Source: Beverwykella pulmonaria (taxonomy: Eukaryota; Ascomycota; Dothideomycetes; Pleosporales; Melanommataceae). From it: DNA of 64,000 nucleotides. The notes under the pieces were generated by a model, which had not been told where the DNA came from, searched no databases, and saw only the letters and a program-made list of their open reading frames with translations. The stretch covers positions 2,513,837-2,577,836 of the forward strand of contig BCHH01000001.1 of assembly GCA_001599595.1 (NCBI GenBank). Reading direction: 5' to 3'. Each line of letters begins with the position of its first letter. Position 1 is the first letter of the stretch. Positions 54,088 through 64,000 of this stretch are shown piece after piece. A program made the translations under genes and the position numbers.

Positions 54088-55824
54088 TATATCTTCTATT
54101 ACATTCACATAGACTTGGAAAGGCTGTCTGTACATCACACTTATTTTAATAATTCTAACATGCATCCACCCGTAACGGGACAACCACCATAACGGAACAA
54201 ATTATAGGTACTTCGACTTTGAAGCAATATATACCTCCACACATCACGTATTTTACCATATTTACCTTGGGTTACATGCTGATGCTCTTCCTCAAGCGCC
54301 GTAATACTACCTACATAATATTACACTTGCGTTGACGTCTTCCCGCACAAACGAACCTCGTGGACAACAAAACTACCACCAAGCTTGCACCAATGTCATA
54401 ACACCTAAAGGATCATTATCGAAGCCAGAGAATCTAACAGCATCGCTAAGAAGTAATAATTAGCCATAAGGCTCGGTAGCGCTCAATTTATGGGGCATCA
54501 CCACGGCAGTCCGAGCGGGACTTATTGCGTGGAGACGCCGATTCCCGTCGTTTTGCCACAAATAGCTGAAACGAGGCCTGAAATTCTCGCATTACCCCGC
54601 CTTGCTTCGTGGCTAACCTTTATTTCCACGGTTTCAATGAGGTCGCTGAGAAATTGGTTAGCGTGATGTCGGTGCGGGGTAGCCAACAGGGTCGCACCGT
54701 GTCATGCGGCTGTAGATCTGTGTTCGCATCAATGCGCTTTCCGGGTCGCGCATGTTTCCCCAACCGTCGCTCGGGCAGCGCCAAGCCGTATGGCCTTGGC
54801 ACCGTCTTGTAAATTTACGAATAGCAATCTGCACGGCTGATTCGTGGGTTCGTGAGCACGCCAGGAACCTAACGTACTTTACAAGCGAGCCGTTAGTACA
54901 AGCGAGCCGTTAGTACGAGCGAGCCGTCAACCCCATCAACTTTTCGCGATGCCTCAAAGTGTGAGGTTGATCGCCTGATCGGGAGCCACATCAACCACTA
55001 GTCACATACAAAGGGGCAACGCAAGTGTGTGCAGCTGACTTTGGACCTCCAGACTGTCTAGCTCCCGTCTTGACAGCCATGGAGCGATGTGCATGAGGGT
55101 TGGCACGGATAAAATCAGAATGCGGGTGGTTCAGAGTGGCGTCAGGGCGGGGCAATCGGCGTCGCTTATCCTGAATGTGCCCACCCATGTTCCACTTGAT
55201 ACGCGCTACTGCGTGTCAGGAACCTTTGCACTCACAGCACGTAACAACTGCCCGTGCAGGAACATGTCCAGCTACCATCACAAGTTGCAGCCGTGGGCGC
55301 GGCGAGACAAATGATGGCTTAGGTATATCGAAAGCGTTTCATGCACTTTCACTCGAAAATGCATGCTAAGGTCCATCACAAGTTCATCTTCTTTGCGCAT
55401 ACTCTGCACTGGATCAAACCGCCTGAGGGGGTAGAAGACCAATGATCCCACTACTACAGCCCTGGGCTGTCGCGTTTGTGATCCGATGATCAGGCACCGA
55501 CCGCCAGGTTTTTGGCTGACTGGGGTTGCCATTGCTTGAATGTCCTGCCGAGGAATGCCGTTGTGTGGCTCCCAACTGCTAATATTTATCCTTGCATAGA
55601 CTGTCACTGCATGAGCGTGGTAACCGAAACCTTATTGGGAGTTCACCTTGCATTGGTTACATAGGACCCTGATCACTATGGAGTCAAGTGCAATACATAT
55701 CGGTGGGATCACAGCTCCTAGCGTAGTGGCAACGGTCTTCTCCGACCTGCGTCCAACCTCTATAGCGGGTGGGCGATCTCAAATACTTATCTTTGTGTAA
55801 CCCTGTGGTCGGGTGCATTGCGAT
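54088..55824. other. gene-poor region with a short tandem repeat
   Basis: No supported gene. At 54881-54928 a 17-bp unit beginning ACAAGCGAGCCG is repeated about 2.8 times. The end of the stretch is the promoter of the rhodopsin-like gene. Confidence 0.4.
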
Positions 55825-57136
55825 ATGGCGGCCGTCATGGCTTCCCACTTCATTGTCCGCCAGAGCGGTCCGACTACAGTGAGCATCCTTTTTCAGCCCG
55901 GCTCTGTTTGTTGAGAGAATTCTCCATTTCCTTCTAACACATACAAAGTTTCCTCCCGGTTACCTAGAACAAACCAGAGCGCCACAAATTTGGGCGGGCA
56001 ATATCTTCCTGCAAACTGTTGGGACACTTTTCGTCATCGCCCGCGCGTACTCGCGGCTTTTCATAACGAGGATATGGAAAAGTGAGGACTGGGTACTGAC
56101 GATCGCCTGGGTGAGTTAGCGAGGCGCAAACATAGACTTTTCTGCTAACACCCAACACTAGCTTTTCGCGACAGGGCTCAGTGTCACACAATATGGGGTG
56201 ACGGCCAATGGAGCGGGTCGTCATATAGGCGCGGTGAAGAATCCTAACGCACCCGTGACAGCTCAAAAGTTCGCCTATGTAGGCACATTGCTCCTAATCG
56301 TTGCTATAAGTCTCCCGAAACTGAGCATCTGTCTCGCATACCTTCGAATATTCCACTCGGACAAGCTCGGCCGACGCTTCATCCAAGCCTTGATAGTCGT
56401 GATAGTCCTCGCCATCGTTCCATTTTTTATCGAAGAGTTGTTCACGTGCAAGCCGCTTAAGGCTTACTGGGAAGAATTTAAGCCGCCGAGCAAGTGCCTC
56501 AACGATTGGTCCGTGTTCTACATCCAGGGATGCCTGAACGTCGCAGTGGACCTATGCTTGATGGCCATCCTTATTCCTCGCATCCTCGCATTGAACCTCA
56601 GCAGAAGGCAGAAAGGGGTCCTCCTCGGAATAGTGTCACTGGGATCCTTCGCTGTTCTCGCCGGCATAGTCCGCATGGTCAAAGTCGGAATGATAGTGGA
56701 TAGGTACAGCACGGGCCCTAAGGACCTGCCTTGGGACGCTTACGACATATCTATTTGGACCGCCACCGAGGTATATGTGAGCCTGATCTGCGCCTCGGCG
56801 CCTGGTATGAAACCCCTCGTTTCCAAGATCATCCCTCGCCTGCTCGGAACCACATTTCGAAGTCGCACACGTACCACCAGCGGAGGTACAGATCCTGTTG
56901 AGCTCAACTCGAAGCCGAAGCGATTAACGCTGAGTACGGGAAGCACGCTGCACAAAAGCCTCAGCACCACAGGTCTGGCGGTTGGGCAGGGGCCGTACTC
57001 CGAGGTCGGTAGAGGGACGGACATCGAGAGCATTGGGGATAGGAGCAACGAGGAGCGGTACGGTCAGGCTAGCCCAGGCACGGGGATTTTCAAGAAGAGC
57101 GAGATTATGGTGCGGACGAGTGAGAGGAGACAGTGA
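55825..57136 (+). CDS. rhodopsin-like fungal integral membrane protein (PTH11-related)
   Basis: Three exons (55825-55878, 55949-56110, 56162-57136) give 396 aa. Membrane segments include WAGNIFLQTVGTLFVIARAY, FAYVGTLLLIVAISLPKLSI, FIQALIVVIVLAIVPFFIEE, VAVDLCLMAILIPRILAL and LGIVSLGSFAVLAGIVRMV. Family hallmarks are LSICLAYLRIF, the F-x-C-x-P block ELFTCKPLKAYW, and the end of the last helix, WTATEVYVSLICASAPGMKP. The C-terminal tail is cytoplasmic, Ser/Thr-rich and probably phosphorylated. This large family of seven-helix fungal proteins is thought to sense surfaces or signals; no ligand can be assigned. Confidence 0.88.
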
Positions 57137-58463
57137 GATGTGGGCGGCGATCATCACATGCTAAATGCCTGCGTTAGCAGCCACGCTTGTCGCAGAGTGG
57201 GTCTCCGCATCAAGGACCGATATGTCCAGGATTGAATACGTTTCCGATTCCGGGAATCTGTATACTTTCTTCTGGTCTTTGTATTTTCTTCAGTCCTCCA
57301 CAACATTTAAGTGGGAAAATTGCTTCTTGCTGATCTATATACCTACGCAATGCTTATTGTGAAGGGAGGGCTGTAGGGCTCTAGTCCTTTTCTAACTGCA
57401 ACAACAACACGCTAAGTAGGGGAGGTGCTAGGAGGCTGGCACGCATATCAGGACCACCAGCACGACAAGTATTAACAACTAAGGGGAAATGATCCACTGC
57501 GAGAATAAGAGTAGGCAGGCTGGACAAGGAGGGTATAGTTTCTAGGTCTATTTTCTTGCTTGCGGCTTTGTTTTCATTGCTCTGCTTTATGGTTTCAACA
57601 TTTCCACTCTTGTCTATGTTGGGTGCATCCTTATCTGTTTATGCTCTTCTCTATTACTAATTTGTAAAGTAGAAGATTGCAAAGTAGAAGAGTCAGGGGA
57701 CCGCTCTTAAAGTGGGGGAGGTTTGCGCTATAGCAAAGTGCTACTTTGCGCGAATACACCACTAGCATAGGTTGAAGGCTTGGATGCATAGTGCAGGGAA
57801 CAAGTCTTAGTTTTTCTGTCAGCTGCTTGCTTCGTCATCAATCAACGCGGCATATATATGGGGATCCGAACACCACACCCATGGAAGACATAAACAACAT
57901 GGGAGGAGGCACACAATGCACCAGAGCAATCACCATCAACCGAACCCCAACGAGATCATGAACATTCCTTCTGTCTTTCATCACACACATCTTTTTTTCA
58001 TTTGGTTTGGTAGCTAAATACAACGAAATTGCAAAGAGTCTACTGCCAAACCTCCACTTTGATTCTCCTTCCCCCAGTGCATCGCTGCTTCGGACATCGC
58101 ATGGCTGCGAGTCGCCTTCCACCCGTGTGATATTTTCACATCACACACCTTTCCTCCACCACAATATATGACGGACTGATTAGTCAGTGGCATATCCACG
58201 TGACTGTATAGTGTCCTGGGCTTACATATAATAAATATGCAAGCCGTGTCAAGGTGGTAGTGATAGAACACGTAGAACACATGACAAAATTTGGATAATA
58301 AACCAGGTCAATAAAAGAAACAAAGCACAAAAAAAGGGGCAAGAAGATCAATTACTCCCCAATTCCTAAGCCCAAATTCTGTTCATATAGAATTGAAACT
58401 GTATATGAAGTCCTACAGCTCTCTTGACTCGATTTCTCATACAAGAGTGCAGTTTGAGTCATC
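57137..58463. other. intergenic region, no gene seen
   Basis: 3' flank and AT-rich DNA between the membrane-protein gene and repeat copy B. No coding region is supported. Confidence 0.35.
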
Positions 58464-58740
58464 TGTCACGAGAGGCTATTGGTAGCAGAGGATAAAGACT
58501 TAATTAAATATCGGGGAGCTACAGATACAATGTCAGGTGCGATGACTTATCATACAAGACGTTGCGTAAGGAGCTCGACCAGAGGTCCTTCGCGTTTGAA
58601 TAAATACTTAGCATGGTTCGTGCATCAGGGGTCTGGTTCGTGCGCGGGCCGAGCCCGGTTGGGGCTCGGTTGAGCATTTTAGGTTAGGTCGGCTAGTTGC
58701 CGAGCTCGTCGTTCGGAGAGTACTGTGGGTAACAGTACTG
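58464..58740 (+). repeat. dispersed repeat copy B, GC-richer
   Basis: Counterpart of 53724-54003, starting TGTCACGAGAGGC. It keeps more G and C than copy A and so looks less mutated. Its right boundary is unclear, because hairpins and a tandem array follow immediately. Confidence 0.7.
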
Positions 58741-58931
58741 TGCCGACGGTCGTCACCGTCGGTGTACTGTGAGTCAGAGTACAGTGATGTGTGCAACGGG
58801 TATTAGTCGGTATTGTGCGCAATGTCAGGTGTATGGAGTACTGTGCTGCAGAGTACGGTACTTGTCGGGATCGTCGTTCGGGACCGTCGTTCGGGACCGT
58901 CGTTCGGGACTGTCGTTCGGGACCGTCGTTC
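58719..58931 (+). repeat. hairpin block and 13-bp tandem array
   Basis: Three inverted repeats in a row: AGTACTGT-GGGTA-ACAGTACT, CCGACGGT-CGTC-ACCGTCGG, and GTACT...AGTAC. Then, at 58867-58931, five copies of a 13-bp unit GGGACCGTCGTTC (two with single C-to-T changes). Although open frames cross it, the repeat explains them. Confidence 0.85.
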
Positions 58932-59225
58932 GGACTGGTGTCGCGGTGGTTACCGTGACAGAGCCCGTATTGAAGTTGAGTGGGGAGCAGGTTGGTAGCC
59001 GGAGTCCTACCGGTTCGGATAAGAACAGGACCTGTATCAGGGTCGGGCAGGAAGCAGTCAGTCATGTGATGGAACGATTGTTCGAATCGTTACAGTTTGT
59101 CGCCCCTCCTCTGCCCCCTAATGTTAAAACTAATAAGGAACCCAACAATGTAATAGGCAGGCTTGGGCTTGCATTTGTAGTACTAGAGGGTTAAAAATTA
59201 CCTGTTCTAGTACATACTTAAATCA
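58932..59225. other. spacer between repeat block and solo LTR
   Basis: Possibly still part of the repeat-copy-B element; no coding region and no clear boundary seen. Confidence 0.35.
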
Positions 59226-59230
59226 GATAG

Positions 59231-59430
59231 TGTAACGACTAGCACGTGGTAGGAAAAGGGANACGTGGCTACTCGCTTATGGCGGCGAAGGCGCAGACAC
59301 TTAGCCCCAACACTATATATATTATACTACACAAGGAATACTTGGTTCAAGTATTCTTGTGCGTACCTTTTGGTCAAGTGGGGAAGTCACGTAGCATTGG
59401 CTTAGTGGGCAGGGCGCCTACCTCATTACA
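59231..59430. mobile_element. solo LTR with 5-bp target-site duplication
   Basis: 200 bp beginning TGTAACGACTAG and ending CTCATTACA, so the ends TGTAA/TTACA are inverted and fit TG...CA. The bases GATAG stand directly before (59226-59230) and directly after (59431-59435). No internal retrotransposon sequence or second LTR is adjacent, so this is a solo LTR. It contains one ambiguous base at 59262. Confidence 0.8.
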
Positions 59431-59435
59431 GATAG

Positions 59436-60779
59436 ACGGCTTGCCATAAGTATCCAAAGCCACTGGCTAATAACCAAGATGTTGTAGATAAAGTTTTCTA
59501 GTTAAAGATGTTGTCTATAACAATGGCATTTTTTGGATGTGAAAGTGCTAACTAGCAGCATTAGAAGATGCTACCTAGAGCGCTAGGGCAATTGTAGTCT
59601 GAGAACTAGTTGCACATTAGTCACTCTCTCCCCAGGCCTTTTTACTAAACGAATAGCTACTTACTAGTTAGACAACAGAACGCAATAGTCTCCCCTGGGG
59701 CTATTTTCAACGCCAATAGGGTATATAGCCCCGGACACGACTGATATTGCTCCAGACACACCCCTGATGAGTATTAGCTTGTTATCCAGGCCCATGGTTC
59801 TGTATAAACATTCCTGGATGGACAGCACGTTTTCACAGCGCATCCTTGCGTCATTTGTGTCCAGGGCATTCCTAGTCTATTTGTGTGGAAGTCCCAGAGG
59901 CTAGAGAGACAGTCTGGCGGGAAGGTGGTTGTAGGGAGGGGCCCGAGATTTGTAGATGTAGACCATGAAGGGATATAAATGAGACCGTTGCCTGCGGTTA
60001 TTGTTGTTATGGTTAGTGAGATGGAGAGAATTGTTAGTAAGTTGGAGCGGAATGAAGAGCATAATCCATGAAGAGGTGCACATTGAAAGATATCAGCAAT
60101 TTGTAGTTGTCCCGACCTAAGCCCCCCCTCAACAATCCAGACAGAACCTTTCCGTGAGTGGTAGTTTTGATGACCCTTTTTGTTTTCCAGACGGCCAATG
60201 GTGGGCTTGCTACCGGTAGTTGCGTCGCTCGCTTACCGTAGTATCTACGTTAAGGAATAATTGTTTTCCATCTTCTAGGGTATAATTCATGGACGACCAA
60301 GACTAATTTCAAATCATATCCAGAAGGTGATGCCTTTATACGTGTGTTGACGGTGCTTTGTCCCACCTATGTGGGGTACTTGCCCCACACTCGGAGCTGA
60401 TCTCAAGTAATATGGGATTCTTACAATATCTCGTGTTGTTAATTCATATTGTAGAAAGAATATCTTTTTACCAAATATCCATGTTTTTATTCCAGCAAGG
60501 AGGATGGTTCGACAGGTTAGAAAGGGAGGCGCCATATACGGTATTATTTTCATTTCCCCACCACTTTCATTTTCATCGTTTTGGCATCGACTAAGTTGTA
60601 TATGGTCACTGTGACTACGCTCTAGAGCTGTAGGCATTTTGACGAACAAGACGCTTCGGTGGAAATTAAATATTGGTGGGGGCTATTAGACGGCTCAAAT
60701 GTAACCATGTGACTTAGTCGATTTAAAAGGGGGTTGCATTGATGTCAAAACATAAATAATACATGGTTCAAGGTCTCCA
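59436..60779. other. intergenic region, no gene seen
   Basis: 1.3 kb without supported genes, ending at the stop codon of the peptidase gene. Confidence 0.35.
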
Positions 60780-62558
60780 CTACTGTTCACTGGTAGGATC
60801 CGGCCCACCAAAAAAGTAGTTAGCATCAACATCGTGCTCACACCAAGTCCATCTTTCCGGCAGCTTGCCATGGATGAAATATGCATCGATAGCATCTGTG
60901 GTACATTTCGAAGGGGCGTTTGAAACGCCGTGGCCTGGCGAGTTTTGGATGATGACGGCGGAGTCTTGAAATAGGCGGGACATTTGATTAGCGGCACTAC
61001 TGGGTGTTACCTGGCACATATTTAGCACATCTTCACATCTTTTAGAGCTGTACCACCCACAGGATCGGCTGCAGTATTCACAAAAAGGACCGGGAAGCTT
61101 GTGTTGACGGGTTGAAAGCCAGGGAAGAGCTGGCTCTCGGGCGGTACAAAGGAATCCATAGCAAGGCCCGTAAGACTAGATACAAAGATAAATTAGTGGT
61201 GTCCGAATGAATAACTTCTCAAGTAGAAGGGTATTTCAACTTACCCGTAAACGGTAGCATAGCCAAAAGCACCATATGGTGCAGTAACAGCAAGTCGCTC
61301 AGCAGCGGCCTTCCAATCCTCGTAGTTTGTCCAAGGGTATCGACCCCCGATATCAACCGCAGTGATGATAGTGATTTCATCGCCTGAGGGATCGAGATTG
61401 TCCCGCTTCTGAGACTTAGTCTCGGTGAGTGCAGCCAAATCGCCGTTCTCTATTGCTAAGGTAGCATTTACTATCCGGGAATAGCCGCTTTCGCTACGCG
61501 GGAAATACATCCATCCTTGGACTTGGCTCAGGAAGGTGTTGTGGTCAAAAGTGGCGTCATCAAGTAGCATGGGCTCTTTCTCCAGCTTTGCTATTGCATT
61601 ATTGAAACGCTTATGGACATCGTCCAGGGACTCTTGACCCTCGGCAAGAAGACACCATTCTGGCCCGGCTTCGAAGCAGAGTTTAGCGAAGAGCCATACT
61701 CCATGTGCGACATCATCGATAGTGGCGGGCTCCCATCCCTGGTAGTAACCGACGCCATAGAGATTGGCGTCAAGAAGCACACGTCCGATGCGATCAGGAT
61801 ACATGGCCACAAGCGTCTGCCCAACACCTGTGCCATACGAGACACCATAGAAGTTGATGTGTGCTTTTTCCGGGTCCTGTCCCCTCATTGAAGCTTGGAG
61901 TTTGGTGAAATGCATCATATCCTGGACGACCGCCGATGTACCCACGTATTTAGCATTTGTATTCTTATTCGCATCAGAGCAGGCCTTGTTGGTCTTCAAC
62001 GTCGTATCCCATGCCTCTTTTAGATTCCCCATGCTGTTAAATTGTCGGCCGGTAAGTTGTCGGCCGGTAAGTGGGGCAGTCTCATTGGAGGAACAAGAGA
62101 TCCTTGGGCCCGTGTTTTTGACTCCCCGGGGATCAAAACTGACGAAGTTGTAGCCCCATTTCTTGGCGATTGATTCTCCATAACTGACTACGTGTTCGAC
62201 ACCACTTTCTCCAGGGCCACCTAGCCAAATATCAGTAGAGTTTGACCGGAGACAGGGCAGAAAGCTTACCCGGGTTGAAAAGAAGATCCTCGGCATTCTC
62301 GTCAAGCAGGTACCTGATAAAAGCTACATCCGTAGTTCCGGCTGAATCATCTGCATAGTCGAGAGGGACGGTGAGATAGGTGCACTGCAAGTTTTTCCCG
62401 TAACAATCAACCCAGTTAATATTGGCTGATGGTGAGATGTCCGCGAAAGTGGGTCCAGTCGTAGGATCGTCTTGACGTTTGAGAATAAAGGGTAGGGCGG
62501 ATGCGACGCCTATGACGGCTAGAAAGCTCAAGGTAGTGACTGAAATTGTTCTTCCCAT
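60780..62558 (-). CDS. secreted TAP-like serine peptidase (alpha/beta hydrolase)
   Basis: Tripeptidyl-aminopeptidase-like hydrolase, probably secreted. Four exons (62558-62270, 62220-61245, 61175-61061, 61010-60780) give 536 aa. The signal peptide is FLAVIGVASALPFILKRQ, ending in a Lys-Arg site. The oxyanion block is NPGGPGESG, split by intron 1. The triad is S224 in YGVSYGTG, D459 in NTAADP and H487 in NSPGHG. Intron 3 (61060-61011) is placed to read ADPVTPSSAAN; without it the frame stops. A 15-bp in-frame duplication (LTGRQLTGRQ) lies near 62045-62075. Two cysteines near the C-terminus suggest a disulfide in the TAP C-terminal domain. Confidence 0.88.
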
Positions 62559-63722
62559 ACCGGCGATGAGGTTATCGAGAGATTACAATTAAAACTTAGG
62601 AGAAAGAATGACTGAAGGGAAAGAAGGACTGAATGATGATCGCATAAAGTGCAACGACGACGAATGTTTGGCAGATGTATGAAGGGTGCGAAATACTACC
62701 ACTCTATATAGCGCGATAGGGCTGCTCCTCCGTTGCTGCTGCATGCGCTACACGGTGAGACTTGGACTTCGTATGTAGTATGAGACAAATAAAACAGCCT
62801 TTGCCGTTGGCGCTGTACCAACAGGACTTCATGCTGATCTTTTATCATGGTCTGTTTTGGGAAGACGCATATTTAAACATGTAATACGAGTGTAGACGTC
62901 TGGGGCGTGCGTGTGCGGCACTGGTGGGCTTGATGTATCTTTACCGCCTTCCGGATAATGTTAATTTAAGCTCCTCGGTGTGCTGAAGGGGGGATCCAAC
63001 AGTGTCGGAGATTATGGGCCAAATGTGGTCAGTGCGACGTCAGGGAGGGGCTGTGCAACTCTATTTCCACCACACCCGAAACTCGTATTTCACTTCTCAC
63101 ACATCACCTCGTATTTCCTCCGCTCCTCCTTTTCTTGTTACCTAATGATCAAAATCATGGGCGTCTTACATAATACTTCTGACTGCCATTCGTACGGTTG
63201 CACTGTCTGTCGCAAAATCTACACCTTGCCCTTCGCCAACAACCAGCGCATCCTGCTTAGCACACAGCTCTTCTACTGCGGACCACACCATTCATAGCCT
63301 AACATACGCAACGAAGGCTACCAAGAACCTGGAGTACCATTATCAACCCGGATACGGAGTATTGAGCACCTCAGATGGTGATGGTTGCGTCAAAACTCTC
63401 CACTAATAAAAAGTATCGCAGGACAATGGCAACTGGAACAGCCATATCAGCTCTCCAATGGATTCCAAAGGGGTGCCAAGACTGATACCTGCTACATGCT
63501 CTATACAGGTCCAGAACGTCAGCGTGCTGGGTTCTCACTACCCAGTACTTGCCAATCGAGATGGCTGTGAGGGACACGGGAAAGATGCGCAGGAAGGACA
63601 TGAAGTTATTACAATTGCGGTGAGCTTCTATGGAACTATCATTCACCTTTGATCGCTCTTGCTGTCAACGATGTAACCCCCAAGCTGAGATGTCTAGGCA
63701 AAAGCGACGCCGTATTGTTTGA
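62559..63722. other. intergenic region, no supported gene
   Basis: Promoter side of the peptidase gene, then DNA with short open frames on both strands near 63.4-63.65 kb that I cannot assign. Confidence 0.35.
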
Positions 63723-63944
63723 TACAAAGATGACGGTCGAAAAGCCATTAACGCCGATATAAGCAACTATTTACATGATGCAAAGGTAAATCGGCCCAAA
63801 TACCCAGCTGATGAGGCCCATAAAGTGTACGAGCTCAAGAGCCTACAAAATTCTAGAGGCATCTCGCTTGATAAGATGATGTTCATAGGTGACGCGCTCT
63901 TCATCGTGGCAATAAACATCCTGCCTAATACCTATAATTGCTAA
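63723..63944 (+). pseudogene. HAD-like hydrolase C-terminal fragment
   Basis: An open stretch without an ATG that reads KVYELKSLQNSRGISLDKM followed by MFIGDALF, like the last HAD motif (usually GDALFPGGND), then NILPNTYNC and a stop. The residues after the motif are altered (IVAIN instead of GGND), which should destroy metal binding. A stop lies directly upstream. Probably a relic; an exon of a gene continuing outside the window is less likely because the stop lies inside it. Confidence 0.4.
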
Positions 63945-64000
63945 AGGAGGGACTCCTATTATTGTAATATCTAGTAATATAGAAAGGGGTTCAACAGTAA

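Noticed and set aside
53719..54088. GACAT target duplication around dispersed-repeat copy A
   Set aside because: The right GACAT overlaps the element's own inverted end (CGTGACA), so the match is ambiguous.
58679..59194. Open frames on both strands across the hairpin and 13-bp array
   Set aside because: They result from the tandem repeat; no conserved protein features.

Overview
The window is nuclear DNA of a filamentous ascomycete (Pezizomycotina). Protein genes are split by short introns, mostly 41-80 nt with GTRNGT donors and CTAAC/CTAAT branch sites. Housekeeping genes are packed on both strands. Between them lie AT-richer stretches with transposon and gene relics whose changes are mostly C-to-T and G-to-A, as in repeat-induced point mutation (RIP). 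I cannot fix the class or genus from sequence alone.

Left part (1-18 kb): a YVC1-type vacuolar TRP channel; a Tc1/mariner relic; a broken BTB gene; a 2OG-Fe(II) dioxygenase with a GC-AG intron; a small secreted ten-cysteine protein whose stop codon lies in a 21-bp minisatellite; a chimeric terpene synthase (cyclase plus prenyltransferase, 745 aa); a second Tc1 relic; a hypothetical gene; and a BTB/POZ group at 14.1-18 kb with one intact copy and two broken ones.

Middle part (18-52 kb), mainly conserved cell biology: complex I NDUFA9/NUO-40 with a 14-nt microexon; proteasome lid RPN9; GPI-transamidase GAA1; rhomboid protease RBD2; a degenerate tRNA-Val-like locus and an NLR-type nucleoside-phosphorylase pseudogene; a 1472-aa DUF3433 membrane protein; HOPS subunit VPS41 divergent from a mitochondrial DUF155/RMD1-like gene; a tRNA-Ala(AGC) gene; exportin-5/MSN5; a GH5 sterylglucosidase divergent from an ER TPR-DnaJ protein; and a CYP52/CYP539-like P450.

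Right part (52-64 kb), gene-poor: two diverged copies of a dispersed repeat, a hairpin-rich block with a 13-bp tandem array, a solo LTR with a perfect 5-bp target duplication, a rhodopsin-like fungal membrane protein, a secreted TAP-like peptidase and a HAD-like fragment at the edge.

The most unusual object is the tRNA-Ala(AGC) gene at 40623-40746. It carries the G3:U70 alanine identity pair and folds perfectly only if a 52-nt segment is removed from its T-loop. That segment looks like a spliceosomal intron (GTACGT donor, TACTAAC branch site, TAG acceptor), not like the normal tRNA intron at position 37/38.
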